Assembly: GCA_041545745.1 (NCBI GenBank)
Contig: CP168152.1
Location: 1,672,001-1,736,000 of the forward strand
Source: Stenotrophomonas indicatrix
GTDB taxonomy: Bacteria; Pseudomonadota; Gammaproteobacteria; Xanthomonadales; Xanthomonadaceae
Direction: 5' to 3'
DNA length: 64,000 nucleotides
The number at the start of each line of letters is the position of its first letter. Position 1 is the first letter of the stretch. The notes beneath the pieces are model-generated. The model was not told the origin of the DNA. It saw only the letters and a list, made by a program, of their open reading frames with translations, and did not search any database. The position numbers and the translations under genes were made by a program. Shown here in pieces: positions 33,566-41,334 of the stretch.

Positions 33566-33577
33566 GATACAAAGAAG

Positions 33578-33614
33578 CGCCTGCAGATCCTCGATCTGCA
33601 GGCGTTTTTCTTTT
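33578..33614 (+). terminator. Perfect intrinsic terminator after tRNA-Ser
   Basis: CGCCTGCAGATC (33578-33589) pairs without mismatch with GATCTGCAGGCG (33593-33604) around a 3-nt loop, followed by TTTTTCTTTT. It lies 12 bp after the tRNA and just before the stop of the convergent receptor gene. Confidence 0.92.
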
Positions 33615-33622
33615 CCGGTCCC

Positions 33623-35953
33623 TTAAAGCCTCACGGTCACGCCGACCTGGAACCCGCGACCGGGCAGCGGTGCGATGTACTTCAACGGCGAGTTGTGTGG
33701 ACGCGCTTCGTCATCCAGAAGGTTGCTGCCGTTGACGAACACCTCCATCCCGGCGATGTAGGCATTGCGTACTGGCAGCTCGCGGCTGACCTGCAGATCG
33801 ACCAGGTTGAATGCATCCAGCGGAATCTCTTCGCTGACGTTGCGCCCCAGGTACTTCTGCTTGTCGTAGTAGGTGCTGGAGAGTTGTACCTTCCAGCGGT
33901 CGCGCTGCCATTGCAGGTTGGCACCATAGCGGTTGGTCGGCATGTTCGGCAGGTACTCGCCATCGTTGTGCGCGCGCAGCGTGTCCGGACGATCGGCCTG
34001 GTTCCTGACCAGATCGGCGAAGGCGGACAGATTCAATTTCCCGTAGCCGCCAAGGTCGAGCGCCTGCGAGGCATCGATCTCGAATCCCTTCACCGTGGTG
34101 TCGGTCTGCTTCCAGTACTTCAGCGGCAGGCGGTTGGCCGTCTGCATGCCGGAGTAGCCCAGGTAGAGGTAGTTGTCGTACTTCATCCGGTAGGCGGTGG
34201 CCGACAGCGCGAAGCCGCCAAGGTGGAACAGTCCGGTCAGCTCCAGGTTCTTTGCGCGTTCCGGCTCCAGGTTCTGGTTGCCTTCTTCCTGGGTCATCAC
34301 CGAATAATGCGCGTTGCTGGCATACAGCTCGTTGATCTCCGGTGTGCGCTGCGAAGACGAATAGCGCACCTTGGCGGCAAACAGCGGGCCGAGTTCGACA
34401 TACGAACCCAGGCTGTAACTGTTGAGGCGATAGGAGCGATCCTGCAGCGTGGTGTTGGCAGCATTGCGCGAGGTCTTGAAGCGGCTGGGCTGCAGGCCAT
34501 GGTCCACGCGTTCATGGCGCACGCCGGCGTCGAAACTGGCCCAGCCGAAGTCCAGCATCTCCTTCAGGAACACCGCGTTGCTGCGGGTGTCGACGTCAGG
34601 CAGGTAGCGCAGCGCGCCACTGCCGGTGACATCACGCGACTGGTGGCTGTAACCGAGCAGGCCGCTGAGCGGACCGACGCGCTGATGGCTCAGCAGCAGC
34701 TCGGCCTGGGTGCTTTCGACATCGTAGTCGTTGGCCCGGGTGGCACCCAGCCGTTCGCCCGAGGTGTTGTCCAGCTTGGAGACACGCAGCTCGGCGCGCT
34801 CGAACCACGGCAGCGGATCGCGCAGCAGCGCTTCCAGTGCATAGCGCTGCTGCTTGATCACCACGCCCACCGGCAGTGCGTTGGCGTAGTTGGAACCGAA
34901 GGACAGGTTCTGCATCGAGAAGCCCGGCACACCGTACTCGCTGTCCTTGGCATCGATGCTGACGCCGATATGGCCGCGATCGAAGAACCAGGTCGATCCG
35001 AGTGCTGCCTGCGAACTGCGTGAGTAGCTGTTGCCCAGCCGATGGTGGTAATCGGGGGTCACATCGTTGTTGATCTGTTTCTGTACGTACGAAGGCGTGC
35101 CGGCGACATAGGCCGGATTGACCGGATTGATGTAGGTGCGGCGCTGCCAGACCGAGGTCGGGTTGCTGGTATAGAAGGAAAAATCACCATCGGCCCAGTC
35201 GGGATTCTCGGTCATGAACTGGTCGATGTAGGGTTGCGAGGCCTTGTTGTAGAGCTGCTGGACGCGCGCTTCCTTCTGGCAGCTGTCGGCCAGCGCCGAA
35301 TTGACACCTCCGGTGGCCGGGAACAGCTGGGTGTTGCAGACGCCTGCCTTGCTGTTGCCGGGAATGTCGTAATACGAGATGCGTTGCCGCGAGACCTGCA
35401 GGTTGGTCGAGACATTCCGCTGGTTGTTGAAGTTCATGCGGAAGCCCTGCGCATCGGCCGCGTTGAAGCCTTTGCGCAGCACCAGTTGCATCGACTGGTC
35501 CTTGTCCTCCATCGTGCGCGAGATCAGGCCGGAGTCGATGTCGACGCTGCCGCCGATCGCGTTGCCGCCGTAGCGGACGGTATCGGAGGATTTGGTGACG
35601 GTGACGCTGCGCACGAACAGCGGGTCGAAGGGAATGTTGATGTCGCCGCTGAAGGCGTTCATGCCGAGGATGGACTGGCCATCTTCCAGGATCTGCACGC
35701 GGTTGCCGCTGAGACTGCGGATGACCGGAGCGCCAGCGTTGGGACCGAAGGCACTGTTCTGCACGCCGGAGACATGTTCAAGCATGCCGCCGAGGGTGCG
35801 GTTCTGGGCCTGTGGGGTCTCGACAGTGACGATGCTGTCGATCCGGGAGGGCTTGCTTGCCTCGACCCGGACGGCGGGCAGGGTGGGGTCGTCGCTGGCA
35901 TGGGCGTTGTGAACGACGAACAGGATGGCTGCAGCAAGCAGATGACGACGCAT
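33623..35953 (-). CDS. TonB-dependent outer-membrane receptor, ZnuD-like (zinc uptake)
   Basis: A 776-residue outer-membrane barrel expected to import a metal using TonB energy. It has a signal peptide (MRRHLLAAAILFVVHNAHA), a plug domain (VETPQAQNRTLGGMLEHVSGVQ, RSLSGNRVQILEDGQ, YGGNAIGGSVDI), a 22-strand-type barrel and a C-terminal strand ending RGFQVGVTVRL with final aromatic/hydrophobic pattern. DSEYGVPGF resembles the ZnuD extracellular region but lacks its His cluster. A Zur-type operator covers its promoter, which is the main reason for proposing zinc. Two Cys in the first long loop (VCNTQ, DSCQK) could form a disulfide. Single-gene unit ending against the tRNA-Ser terminator. Confidence 0.85.
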   Translation of the reverse strand: MRRHLLAAAILFVVHNAHASDDPTLPAVRVEASKPSRIDSIVTVETPQAQNRTLGGMLEHVSGVQNSAFGPNAGAPVIRSLSGNRVQILEDGQSILGMNAFSGDINIPFDPLFVRSVTVTKSSDTVRYGGNAIGGSVDIDSGLISRTMEDKDQSMQLVLRKGFNAADAQGFRMNFNNQRNVSTNLQVSRQRISYYDIPGNSKAGVCNTQLFPATGGVNSALADSCQKEARVQQLYNKASQPYIDQFMTENPDWADGDFSFYTSNPTSVWQRRTYINPVNPAYVAGTPSYVQKQINNDVTPDYHHRLGNSYSRSSQAALGSTWFFDRGHIGVSIDAKDSEYGVPGFSMQNLSFGSNYANALPVGVVIKQQRYALEALLRDPLPWFERAELRVSKLDNTSGERLGATRANDYDVESTQAELLLSHQRVGPLSGLLGYSHQSRDVTGSGALRYLPDVDTRSNAVFLKEMLDFGWASFDAGVRHERVDHGLQPSRFKTSRNAANTTLQDRSYRLNSYSLGSYVELGPLFAAKVRYSSSQRTPEINELYASNAHYSVMTQEEGNQNLEPERAKNLELTGLFHLGGFALSATAYRMKYDNYLYLGYSGMQTANRLPLKYWKQTDTTVKGFEIDASQALDLGGYGKLNLSAFADLVRNQADRPDTLRAHNDGEYLPNMPTNRYGANLQWQRDRWKVQLSSTYYDKQKYLGRNVSEEIPLDAFNLVDLQVSRELPVRNAYIAGMEVFVNGSNLLDDEARPHNSPLKYIAPLPGRGFQVGVTVRL

Positions 35954-35976
35954 GACACACTCCGTGAAAAGAATGT

Positions 35977-36009
35977 GAAATGTTATAACGTAACTATTCA
36001 GATTCACAA
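35977..36009 (-). promoter_or_regulatory. Zur-type operator over a sigma-70 promoter
   Basis: Positions 35977-35999 match the 23-bp gammaproteobacterial Zur consensus at about 19 positions: left half GAAATGTTATAA, right half TAACTATTC. On the minus strand TTGTGA (36009-36004) and TATAAC (35987-35982) are 16 bp apart and make a promoter, so the -10 lies inside the box. Bound Zur with zinc should therefore repress the receptor gene that starts 24 bp further on. Confidence 0.75.
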
Positions 36010-36164
36010 GTCGGAAGGGGGGACGGCGGAGGGGAGGGGAGATCGGCCTGGCAATCGGCGGCAGCCTGGGAACTTGCACGCCCGGCCGCTGGCGCGCAGC
36101 ATCCGGCATGGCAGGTTCCCCACAACGCACCTGCAGGACCTTCCTCACTCGAAAGGAGCCTCGC

Positions 36165-36647
36165 ATGAAGCTGTTGTCCGTCGTGTTGTTGTCCGTGGTT
36201 TCGCTGCAGGCGATGCCTGCCCTGGCTGAAAACCCGAAGTCCTCGCCGCTGCTCGGCCGCTGGTCGCTGGATATCGCCACCTCCGCGCTGCCTGAAGCAC
36301 AGCGTCCGGAACAGGTCGTGCTGGAATTCAAGGACGCCGGTGCGGGAAGGTGGAGCTCGCATGTGGATATCGTCCTGCATGATGGCAAGACGATGAAATC
36401 CGACGGTACGCTGGCATTGGATGGCACGCCCGCAGCGCTGACCGGCAGCTACGGCGCCAACCAGGCGACGCTGAAACTGCCGGCGCCGAACACGCTGGTG
36501 ATGCAGCTGGTCGATCACGGTGCGCCTGCGTCCACCCGTGTGTATACGGTGGCCGCCGATCGTTCAACGATGACCGAAACCAAGGCGTTCTTCGGTCATG
36601 ACGGCACGCCGATCCTGCAGACCAACCTGTTCAAGCGGTTGCCGTAG
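36165..36647 (+). CDS. Exported protein of unknown function, divergent from the zinc receptor
   Basis: A 160-residue protein with a clear signal peptide (cut after MPALA, about residue 21). The mature part looks all-beta, with repeated patterns such as LLGRWSLDIATSALP, GRWSSHVDIVLHDGKTMKSDGTLALDG and STRVYTVAADRSTMTETKAFFGHDG, and resembles small lipocalin-like exported proteins, but I cannot name a family. AAGGAGCC lies 8 bases before the ATG. It shares a 211-bp intergenic region with the receptor gene; whether the Zur box also acts on it is open. Confidence 0.75.
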   Translation: MKLLSVVLLSVVSLQAMPALAENPKSSPLLGRWSLDIATSALPEAQRPEQVVLEFKDAGAGRWSSHVDIVLHDGKTMKSDGTLALDGTPAALTGSYGANQATLKLPAPNTLVMQLVDHGAPASTRVYTVAADRSTMTETKAFFGHDGTPILQTNLFKRLP

Positions 36648-36666
36648 CGGTGTAATGCAGCGACAC

Positions 36667-36687
36667 CCGCAGAGGCGTGCTCTGCGG
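36667..36687. terminator. Hairpin between convergent genes
   Basis: CCGCAGAG (36667-36674) pairs with CTCTGCGG (36680-36687) around a 5-nt loop, in the 57-bp gap between the exported protein gene and aceE. There is no T tract on either side, so termination is only likely by position. Confidence 0.45.
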
Positions 36688-36704
36688 ATGCCGTTGCTGC
36701 GCTG

Positions 36705-39377
36705 TCATGCGGCGGCGGGGTCGCGCTTGCCGGTATCGATCCCGTACCGGTCGATCGCCTGCTGCAGCAGGCTCCGTTCGACATGTCCGTCATCGGCCAA
36801 AGCCTTCAGTGCCGCCAGTACGATGAAGTGGCGATCGACCTCGAAGAACGTCCGCAGCGATTCGCGTGTATCCGAGCGACCGAAACCATCGGTGCCGAGT
36901 GCGATGAAGCGACGATCGTTGATGAAGGGGCGGATCTGGTCGCCGACGATCTTCATGTAATCGGTCGCCACCACCACCGGGCCGGCGTGGTCCTGCAGGC
37001 ACTGCTGCACGTAGGGAACGCGCGGCTCGTCGGCCGGGTGCAGCAGATTCCAGCGCTCGACGGCCAGACCATCCCGGCGCAGTTCGGTCAGGCTGGTGGC
37101 GCTCCAGACATCGCTGCTGATACCGAAATCCTGCTGCAGAAGATCGGCGGCGGCCAGTACCTCGCGCAGGATCGAGCCACTGCCCATCAACTGCACGCGC
37201 GGCGGTGCAATGGTGTCGGCAGCGGCGGGGCGCAGCAGATGGAGGCCCTTCAGGATGCCGGCTTCGGCGCCGTCGGGCAGGGCCGGGTGCGGGTAGTTCT
37301 CGTTGAGCAGGGTGATGTAGTAGTAGATGTCTTCCTGGTCCACGTACATGCGGCGCAGGCCGTCGTGGATGATCACCGCCAGCTCGAAGTTGTAGGTCGG
37401 GTCGTAGGACACGCAGCTGGGAATCACCGAGGACAGCACGTGGCTGTGGCCATCGTCGTGCTGCAGGCCTTCGCCCATCAGCGTGGTACGGCCCGAGGTG
37501 GCGCCAAGCAGGAAGCCACGGGTGCGCGCGTCGGCCGCTGCCCAGGCCAGGTCGCCGACGCGCTGCAGGCCGAACATCGAATAGAAGATGTAGAACGGAA
37601 TCGTGGCCAGGCCGTGGTTGGCGTACGCGGTACCGGCGGCGATCCACGAACAGATCGCGCCGGATTCGTTGATGCCTTCCTGCAGGATCTGGCCATCCTT
37701 GGCTTCCTTGTAATAGCTCAGCTGGCCAGCATCCTGCGGCGTGTACAGCTGGCCCAGGAAGGAATGGATGCCGATCTGGCGGAACAGGCCTTCCATGCCG
37801 AAGGTGCGCGATTCATCGGGCACGATCGGGATCACCAGCCTGCCCAGCTCGGGATCCTTGAGCAGGGTGGTGAGGATGCGCACGAAGCCCATGGTGGTGG
37901 ACTGGCCGCGATCACCACTGCCCTGCAGTTGGACGTTGAACGCGGACAGCGGCGGCAGTGGCAGCGGATCGACCTGTGCCAGTCGTGCCGGCAGCTGGCC
38001 ACCCTGCGCCTGGCGACGCTGGGCGAAGTAGAGCGCTTCCGGGCTGCCCGGTTCCGGGCGCAGGTACGGCATTTCCTCCAGCTGTTCATCACTGACCGGC
38101 AGATCGAAGCGGTCGCGGAAGGCGCGCATCGCATCGGTGCTCATCTTCTTCAGCTGGTGATTGATGTTCTGGCCTTCGCCGGCCTCACCCATGCCGAAGC
38201 CCTTCACCGTCTTGGCCAGCACCACGGTTGGCCGGCCCGTGGTGTTCACTGCCTGCTGGTAGGCAGCGAAGACCTTCTGCGGGTCGTGGCCACCACGTGC
38301 CAGCGCCCATATCTCGTCGTCACTCATGTGCGCGACCAGCGCCAGCAGTTCCGGGTAGCGCCCGAAGAAATGCTCGCGTACATAGGCACCGCTCTGTGAC
38401 TTGAAGGTCTGGTAGTCACCATCGACGCATTCCATCATGCGCTGGCGTAGCAGGCCGCTGTGATCGCGTGCCAGCAGGTCGTCCCAGCCATTGCCCCAGA
38501 TCACCTTGATCACGTTCCAACCGGCAGCACGGAAGGTGCCTTCCAGTTCCTGGATCACCTTGGCGTTGCCACGCACCGGTCCGTCCAGGCGCTGCAGGTT
38601 GCAGTTGACCACGAACACCAGGTTGTCCAAGCGCTCGCGCCCGGCCAGCGAAATGGCCGCCAGCGATTCGGGCTGGTCCATTTCGCCATCCCCGAGGAAG
38701 GCCCAGACCTTGCGGCCCTGGTGCTGCTTCAAGCCGCGGTATTCCAGGTAGCGCATGTAGCGGGCCTGATAGGCCGCCGTCAGTGGGCCCAGGCCCATCG
38801 ATACGGTGGGGAACTGCCAGAACTCCGGCATCAACCGCGGGTGCGGATACGAGGACAGGCCCTCGCGTCCGGCTTCGCGACGGAAGTTGTCCATGCGTTC
38901 GGCGCTGATGCGGCCTTCCACGAAGGCACGGCCATAGATGCCGGGTGCGGAATGGCCCTGGATGTAGATCATGTCGCCGTCGAAGGTGTCGGTACGGCCA
39001 CGGAAGAAGTGATCGAAGCCCACGTCATACATGACCGCTGCGGACTGGTAGGTGGCGATGTGGCCGCCGACATTGGAATGCTTGCCGGCGCGCAGCACCA
39101 TCACCATCGCGTTCCAGCGGATCATCGCGTTCAACCGCCGCTCGATGGCCAGGTCGCCCGGGTAGGCGGGCTGGCGTTCGGGCGGGATCGTGTTGGTGTA
39201 GGCGGTCCACGCGCGGGTGTGCAGGTCGCCATGCTGCTGCACGTCGAGTTCATCCAGCTGGTCCAGCAGGTAGTGCGCGCGGGGGCGGCCGCCAGCCTGG
39301 ATCACCGCGTGCAGGGACTCGCGCCATTCGCGGGTTTCCTGCGGATCGGTGTCGAGAGGGAAGTGTGCCTGGTTCAT
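36705..39377 (-). CDS. aceE: Pyruvate dehydrogenase E1 component, homodimeric type
   Basis: Thiamine-dependent decarboxylase that feeds pyruvate into the E2 lipoyl subunit of the pyruvate dehydrogenase complex. The 890 residues fit the AceE family. Motifs include HSNVGGHIATYQSAA, GHSAPGIYGRAFVEGR, the thiamine-diphosphate motif FLGDGEMDQPESLAAI...VVNCNLQRLDG, and GKTVKGFGMGEAGEGQN-like residues AKTVKGFGMG. I chose MNQAHFPLD, with GGAGA 9 bases upstream. The E2 and E3 genes are not adjacent in this window. It converges with the exported protein gene. Confidence 0.95.
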   Translation of the reverse strand: MNQAHFPLDTDPQETREWRESLHAVIQAGGRPRAHYLLDQLDELDVQQHGDLHTRAWTAYTNTIPPERQPAYPGDLAIERRLNAMIRWNAMVMVLRAGKHSNVGGHIATYQSAAVMYDVGFDHFFRGRTDTFDGDMIYIQGHSAPGIYGRAFVEGRISAERMDNFRREAGREGLSSYPHPRLMPEFWQFPTVSMGLGPLTAAYQARYMRYLEYRGLKQHQGRKVWAFLGDGEMDQPESLAAISLAGRERLDNLVFVVNCNLQRLDGPVRGNAKVIQELEGTFRAAGWNVIKVIWGNGWDDLLARDHSGLLRQRMMECVDGDYQTFKSQSGAYVREHFFGRYPELLALVAHMSDDEIWALARGGHDPQKVFAAYQQAVNTTGRPTVVLAKTVKGFGMGEAGEGQNINHQLKKMSTDAMRAFRDRFDLPVSDEQLEEMPYLRPEPGSPEALYFAQRRQAQGGQLPARLAQVDPLPLPPLSAFNVQLQGSGDRGQSTTMGFVRILTTLLKDPELGRLVIPIVPDESRTFGMEGLFRQIGIHSFLGQLYTPQDAGQLSYYKEAKDGQILQEGINESGAICSWIAAGTAYANHGLATIPFYIFYSMFGLQRVGDLAWAAADARTRGFLLGATSGRTTLMGEGLQHDDGHSHVLSSVIPSCVSYDPTYNFELAVIIHDGLRRMYVDQEDIYYYITLLNENYPHPALPDGAEAGILKGLHLLRPAAADTIAPPRVQLMGSGSILREVLAAADLLQQDFGISSDVWSATSLTELRRDGLAVERWNLLHPADEPRVPYVQQCLQDHAGPVVVATDYMKIVGDQIRPFINDRRFIALGTDGFGRSDTRESLRTFFEVDRHFIVLAALKALADDGHVERSLLQQAIDRYGIDTGKRDPAAA

Positions 39378-39648
39378 GCTGCGTCTCCAGAGAGCGCCGG
39401 TCGGCATCTGCGCGACACCGCCGGCAGGGCGACAGCTCTGGAGCGGAGTCGCGCCGGCAGGGCCGTGGCGCGGGGGCAGCCTTGGTGGCTGCCGGGGAGA
39501 CAAGCGTAGGCGGCGCACGGGTTGGCCGGTAGGCAGGTGACGATTGGATCTGCGCGAACCTGCGCTTTACCCGGCGGCGCTGCAATGCGGCTGTCATCGT
39601 CGGTGTGCACCCTGCTGGGCTTTCCAGCCTCGGGGTGGTTGGTCGGTT

Positions 39649-40164
39649 GTGAACAGCGTCAGGATCTGGGAGAAGAGCTACGCCTTGCGGCGCCGCCTGT
39701 TGCGGGGCTTCTTCCTTCGGCGTGGTTCACAGGCTGCCGATGCCGAGGATCTGGCCCAGGAGGTCTATCTGCGCCTGCTGCGCAGCACCGGCGAAGACGC
39801 CGCGGCGATCGAGAACCCTGAAGCCTATCTGTTCGCCGTGGCAGCCAACCTGGCCCGTGAGCAGGCACGCTCGCGCTCCGGCCTGCCGCAGATCGAGGAT
39901 GTTGATCTGCTGGCCGAGGTACTCAGCAGCGAGGAGGACATCGAGGGTGATTTCGAACGGGCGCAGCGCTGGAGCGGGATCCGCGGCGCCATCGCACAAC
40001 TGCCACCCACGACGCGGCGGGTGATGGAGCTGCACTACCGCGAAGGTCTGGATTGCCAACAGGTGGGGGCACAGCTGGATGTGTCGGTGCACATGGTGCG
40101 CAAGCACATCGGCAAGGGGCTGGATGCCTGCAGGAAGGCGCTCGGCGCGGGGAAGGATGGATGA
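39649..40164 (+). CDS. FecI-like ECF sigma factor
   Basis: A 171-residue extracytoplasmic-function sigma factor, expected to turn on the TonB receptor gene behind it in answer to a signal passed by that receptor and FecR. Region 2 is visible (AADAEDLAQEVYLRLLR, then ENPEAYLFAVAANLAREQARS) and region 4 as AIAQLPPTTRRVMELHYREGLDCQQVGAQLDVSVHMVRKHIGKGL. The frame is open upstream of the family match, so I used the GTG giving MNSVRIWEKSYALRRRLL; this start is not certain. The stop overlaps the fecR-like start as ATGA. Confidence 0.9.
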   Translation: MNSVRIWEKSYALRRRLLRGFFLRRGSQAADAEDLAQEVYLRLLRSTGEDAAAIENPEAYLFAVAANLAREQARSRSGLPQIEDVDLLAEVLSSEEDIEGDFERAQRWSGIRGAIAQLPPTTRRVMELHYREGLDCQQVGAQLDVSVHMVRKHIGKGLDACRKALGAGKDG

Positions 40165-41192
40165 ACCGGCAGGAGCCTGCAGCAATGGATGACGAGGTGG
40201 CCGAGCAGGCCGCGCGCTGGTTCCTGTGCAACCGCGAGGGTGGCCTGAGCGCTGCGCAGCGTGCCGAGTTCATGGCATGGATGAAGCGCTCTCCCGAACA
40301 CATACGCGCGTACCTGCATGCCCTGCATGTGCACCGGCAGGTGGGCGCGGCGATGTCGGCGCACGCGCAGGAGCAGGGGGACAGGGCCGCGCTGCCGGCG
40401 CTGCCGGCAACGGCGAAAGTCGTGCCGTTGTTTGCCGTGCCCCTGCCGCGCGCCGCGGTTGCATCGCGATCACGCCGGCCGCTCTGGAGGCGGGGGGCTG
40501 CGGTGGCGTGCTGTCTGTTGCTGGTGGCCGGTCTGCTGCCGTGGCTGACGCCGCGCGAACAGATGCTGGTCGCCGGGCACGGGCAACTGCGTGAGGTGGT
40601 ACTGGCTGACCGGACGCAGGTGCGGCTGAATGCAGACAGCCGTCTGCGGGTGAACATCGGCTGGTTCAGCCGCCGCGTCGAACTGCTGCAGGGCGAGGCC
40701 ACGTTTGATATCGCAGCGGATCGCCGACCCTTCGAGGTGCGGGTCGGTGATCTGCAGATCCGTGACATCGGCACCGTGTTCGATGTGTCGCGTCGTTTGC
40801 AGAGCACGCGTGTCGGCGTGGTATCCGGCGAGGTGGAGGTCTGGACTGCCGGTGATGAGCAACGCCGGCTGGCGCAGCTGCCCGCCGGGCGGGTGGTCCA
40901 GGTCGATCATCTCAGTCATGCGGTGCAGCCGCTGGAAATACCGATGTCCATGCTGCTGGACTGGCAGCAGCGCCGGGTGTCGTTTCGTGATGAGCGCCTG
41001 GACGAGGTGGCTGCAGCGTTCAACCGCCACAACCAGGTGCAGGTGCGGCTGACCGATGATGCGGCGCGGGCGGCGCGCCTGTCGGGCAGCCTGGAGGCGC
41101 ACCGGGTCGCCGCATTGCAGGCATTCCTGCAGCGGGACGCGCGCTTCGTCATCCGCCGCGAACAGGACACGATATGGGTCTCCAGCCGCTGA
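40161..41192 (+). CDS. FecR-family anti-sigma/transmembrane regulator
   Basis: A 343-residue inner-membrane regulator that relays receptor occupancy to the FecI-like sigma factor. The cytoplasmic N-terminus has the FecR N-terminal domain (EQAARWFLCNREGGLSAAQRAEFMAWMKRSPEHIRAYL), there is one membrane helix at about 112-130, and the periplasmic part has the FecR core (VVLADRTQVRLNADSRLRVN, VELLQGEATFDIA, GTVFDVSRR, GVVSGEVEV). The C-terminal STN-like region follows. It is translationally coupled to the sigma gene and lies 142 bp before the receptor gene. Confidence 0.92.
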   Translation: MNRQEPAAMDDEVAEQAARWFLCNREGGLSAAQRAEFMAWMKRSPEHIRAYLHALHVHRQVGAAMSAHAQEQGDRAALPALPATAKVVPLFAVPLPRAAVASRSRRPLWRRGAAVACCLLLVAGLLPWLTPREQMLVAGHGQLREVVLADRTQVRLNADSRLRVNIGWFSRRVELLQGEATFDIAADRRPFEVRVGDLQIRDIGTVFDVSRRLQSTRVGVVSGEVEVWTAGDEQRRLAQLPAGRVVQVDHLSHAVQPLEIPMSMLLDWQQRRVSFRDERLDEVAAAFNRHNQVQVRLTDDAARAARLSGSLEAHRVAALQAFLQRDARFVIRREQDTIWVSSR

Positions 41193-41214
41193 TCCCGGTG
41201 AGGGCGGTGGGCTG

Positions 41215-41245
41215 TCAGAAAAAATTCATCGAATCGGCGTTCTCC
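41215..41245 (+). promoter_or_regulatory. Candidate ECF (FecI-type) promoter
   Basis: In the 142-bp gap between the fecR-like gene and the receptor gene, an A-rich tract AGAAAAAATTC is followed after about 14 bases by CGTTCT. A-rich -35 and CGT-type -10 elements are typical of FecI-controlled promoters. The spacing is a little short, so this is only a suggestion. Confidence 0.35.
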
Positions 41246-41334
41246 ACTTCCGCCGATGCCGGCTCTTACTTGGGAGAAGCCGCTGTCGAATGCCGACGCG
41301 GCAGCAGCTGTCCTCTCTCCTGCAAGGAACCGTG

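Noticed and set aside
33473..33620. tRNA-Ser as an attachment site for an island carrying the receptor genes
   Set aside because: No integrase gene, no duplicated tRNA 3' end and an undisturbed terminator directly behind the tRNA.
36705..36780. aceE as part of a complete pyruvate dehydrogenase operon
   Set aside because: The downstream neighbour is a convergent exported protein gene and the upstream one is a divergent sigma factor gene; no E2 or E3 gene is present here.
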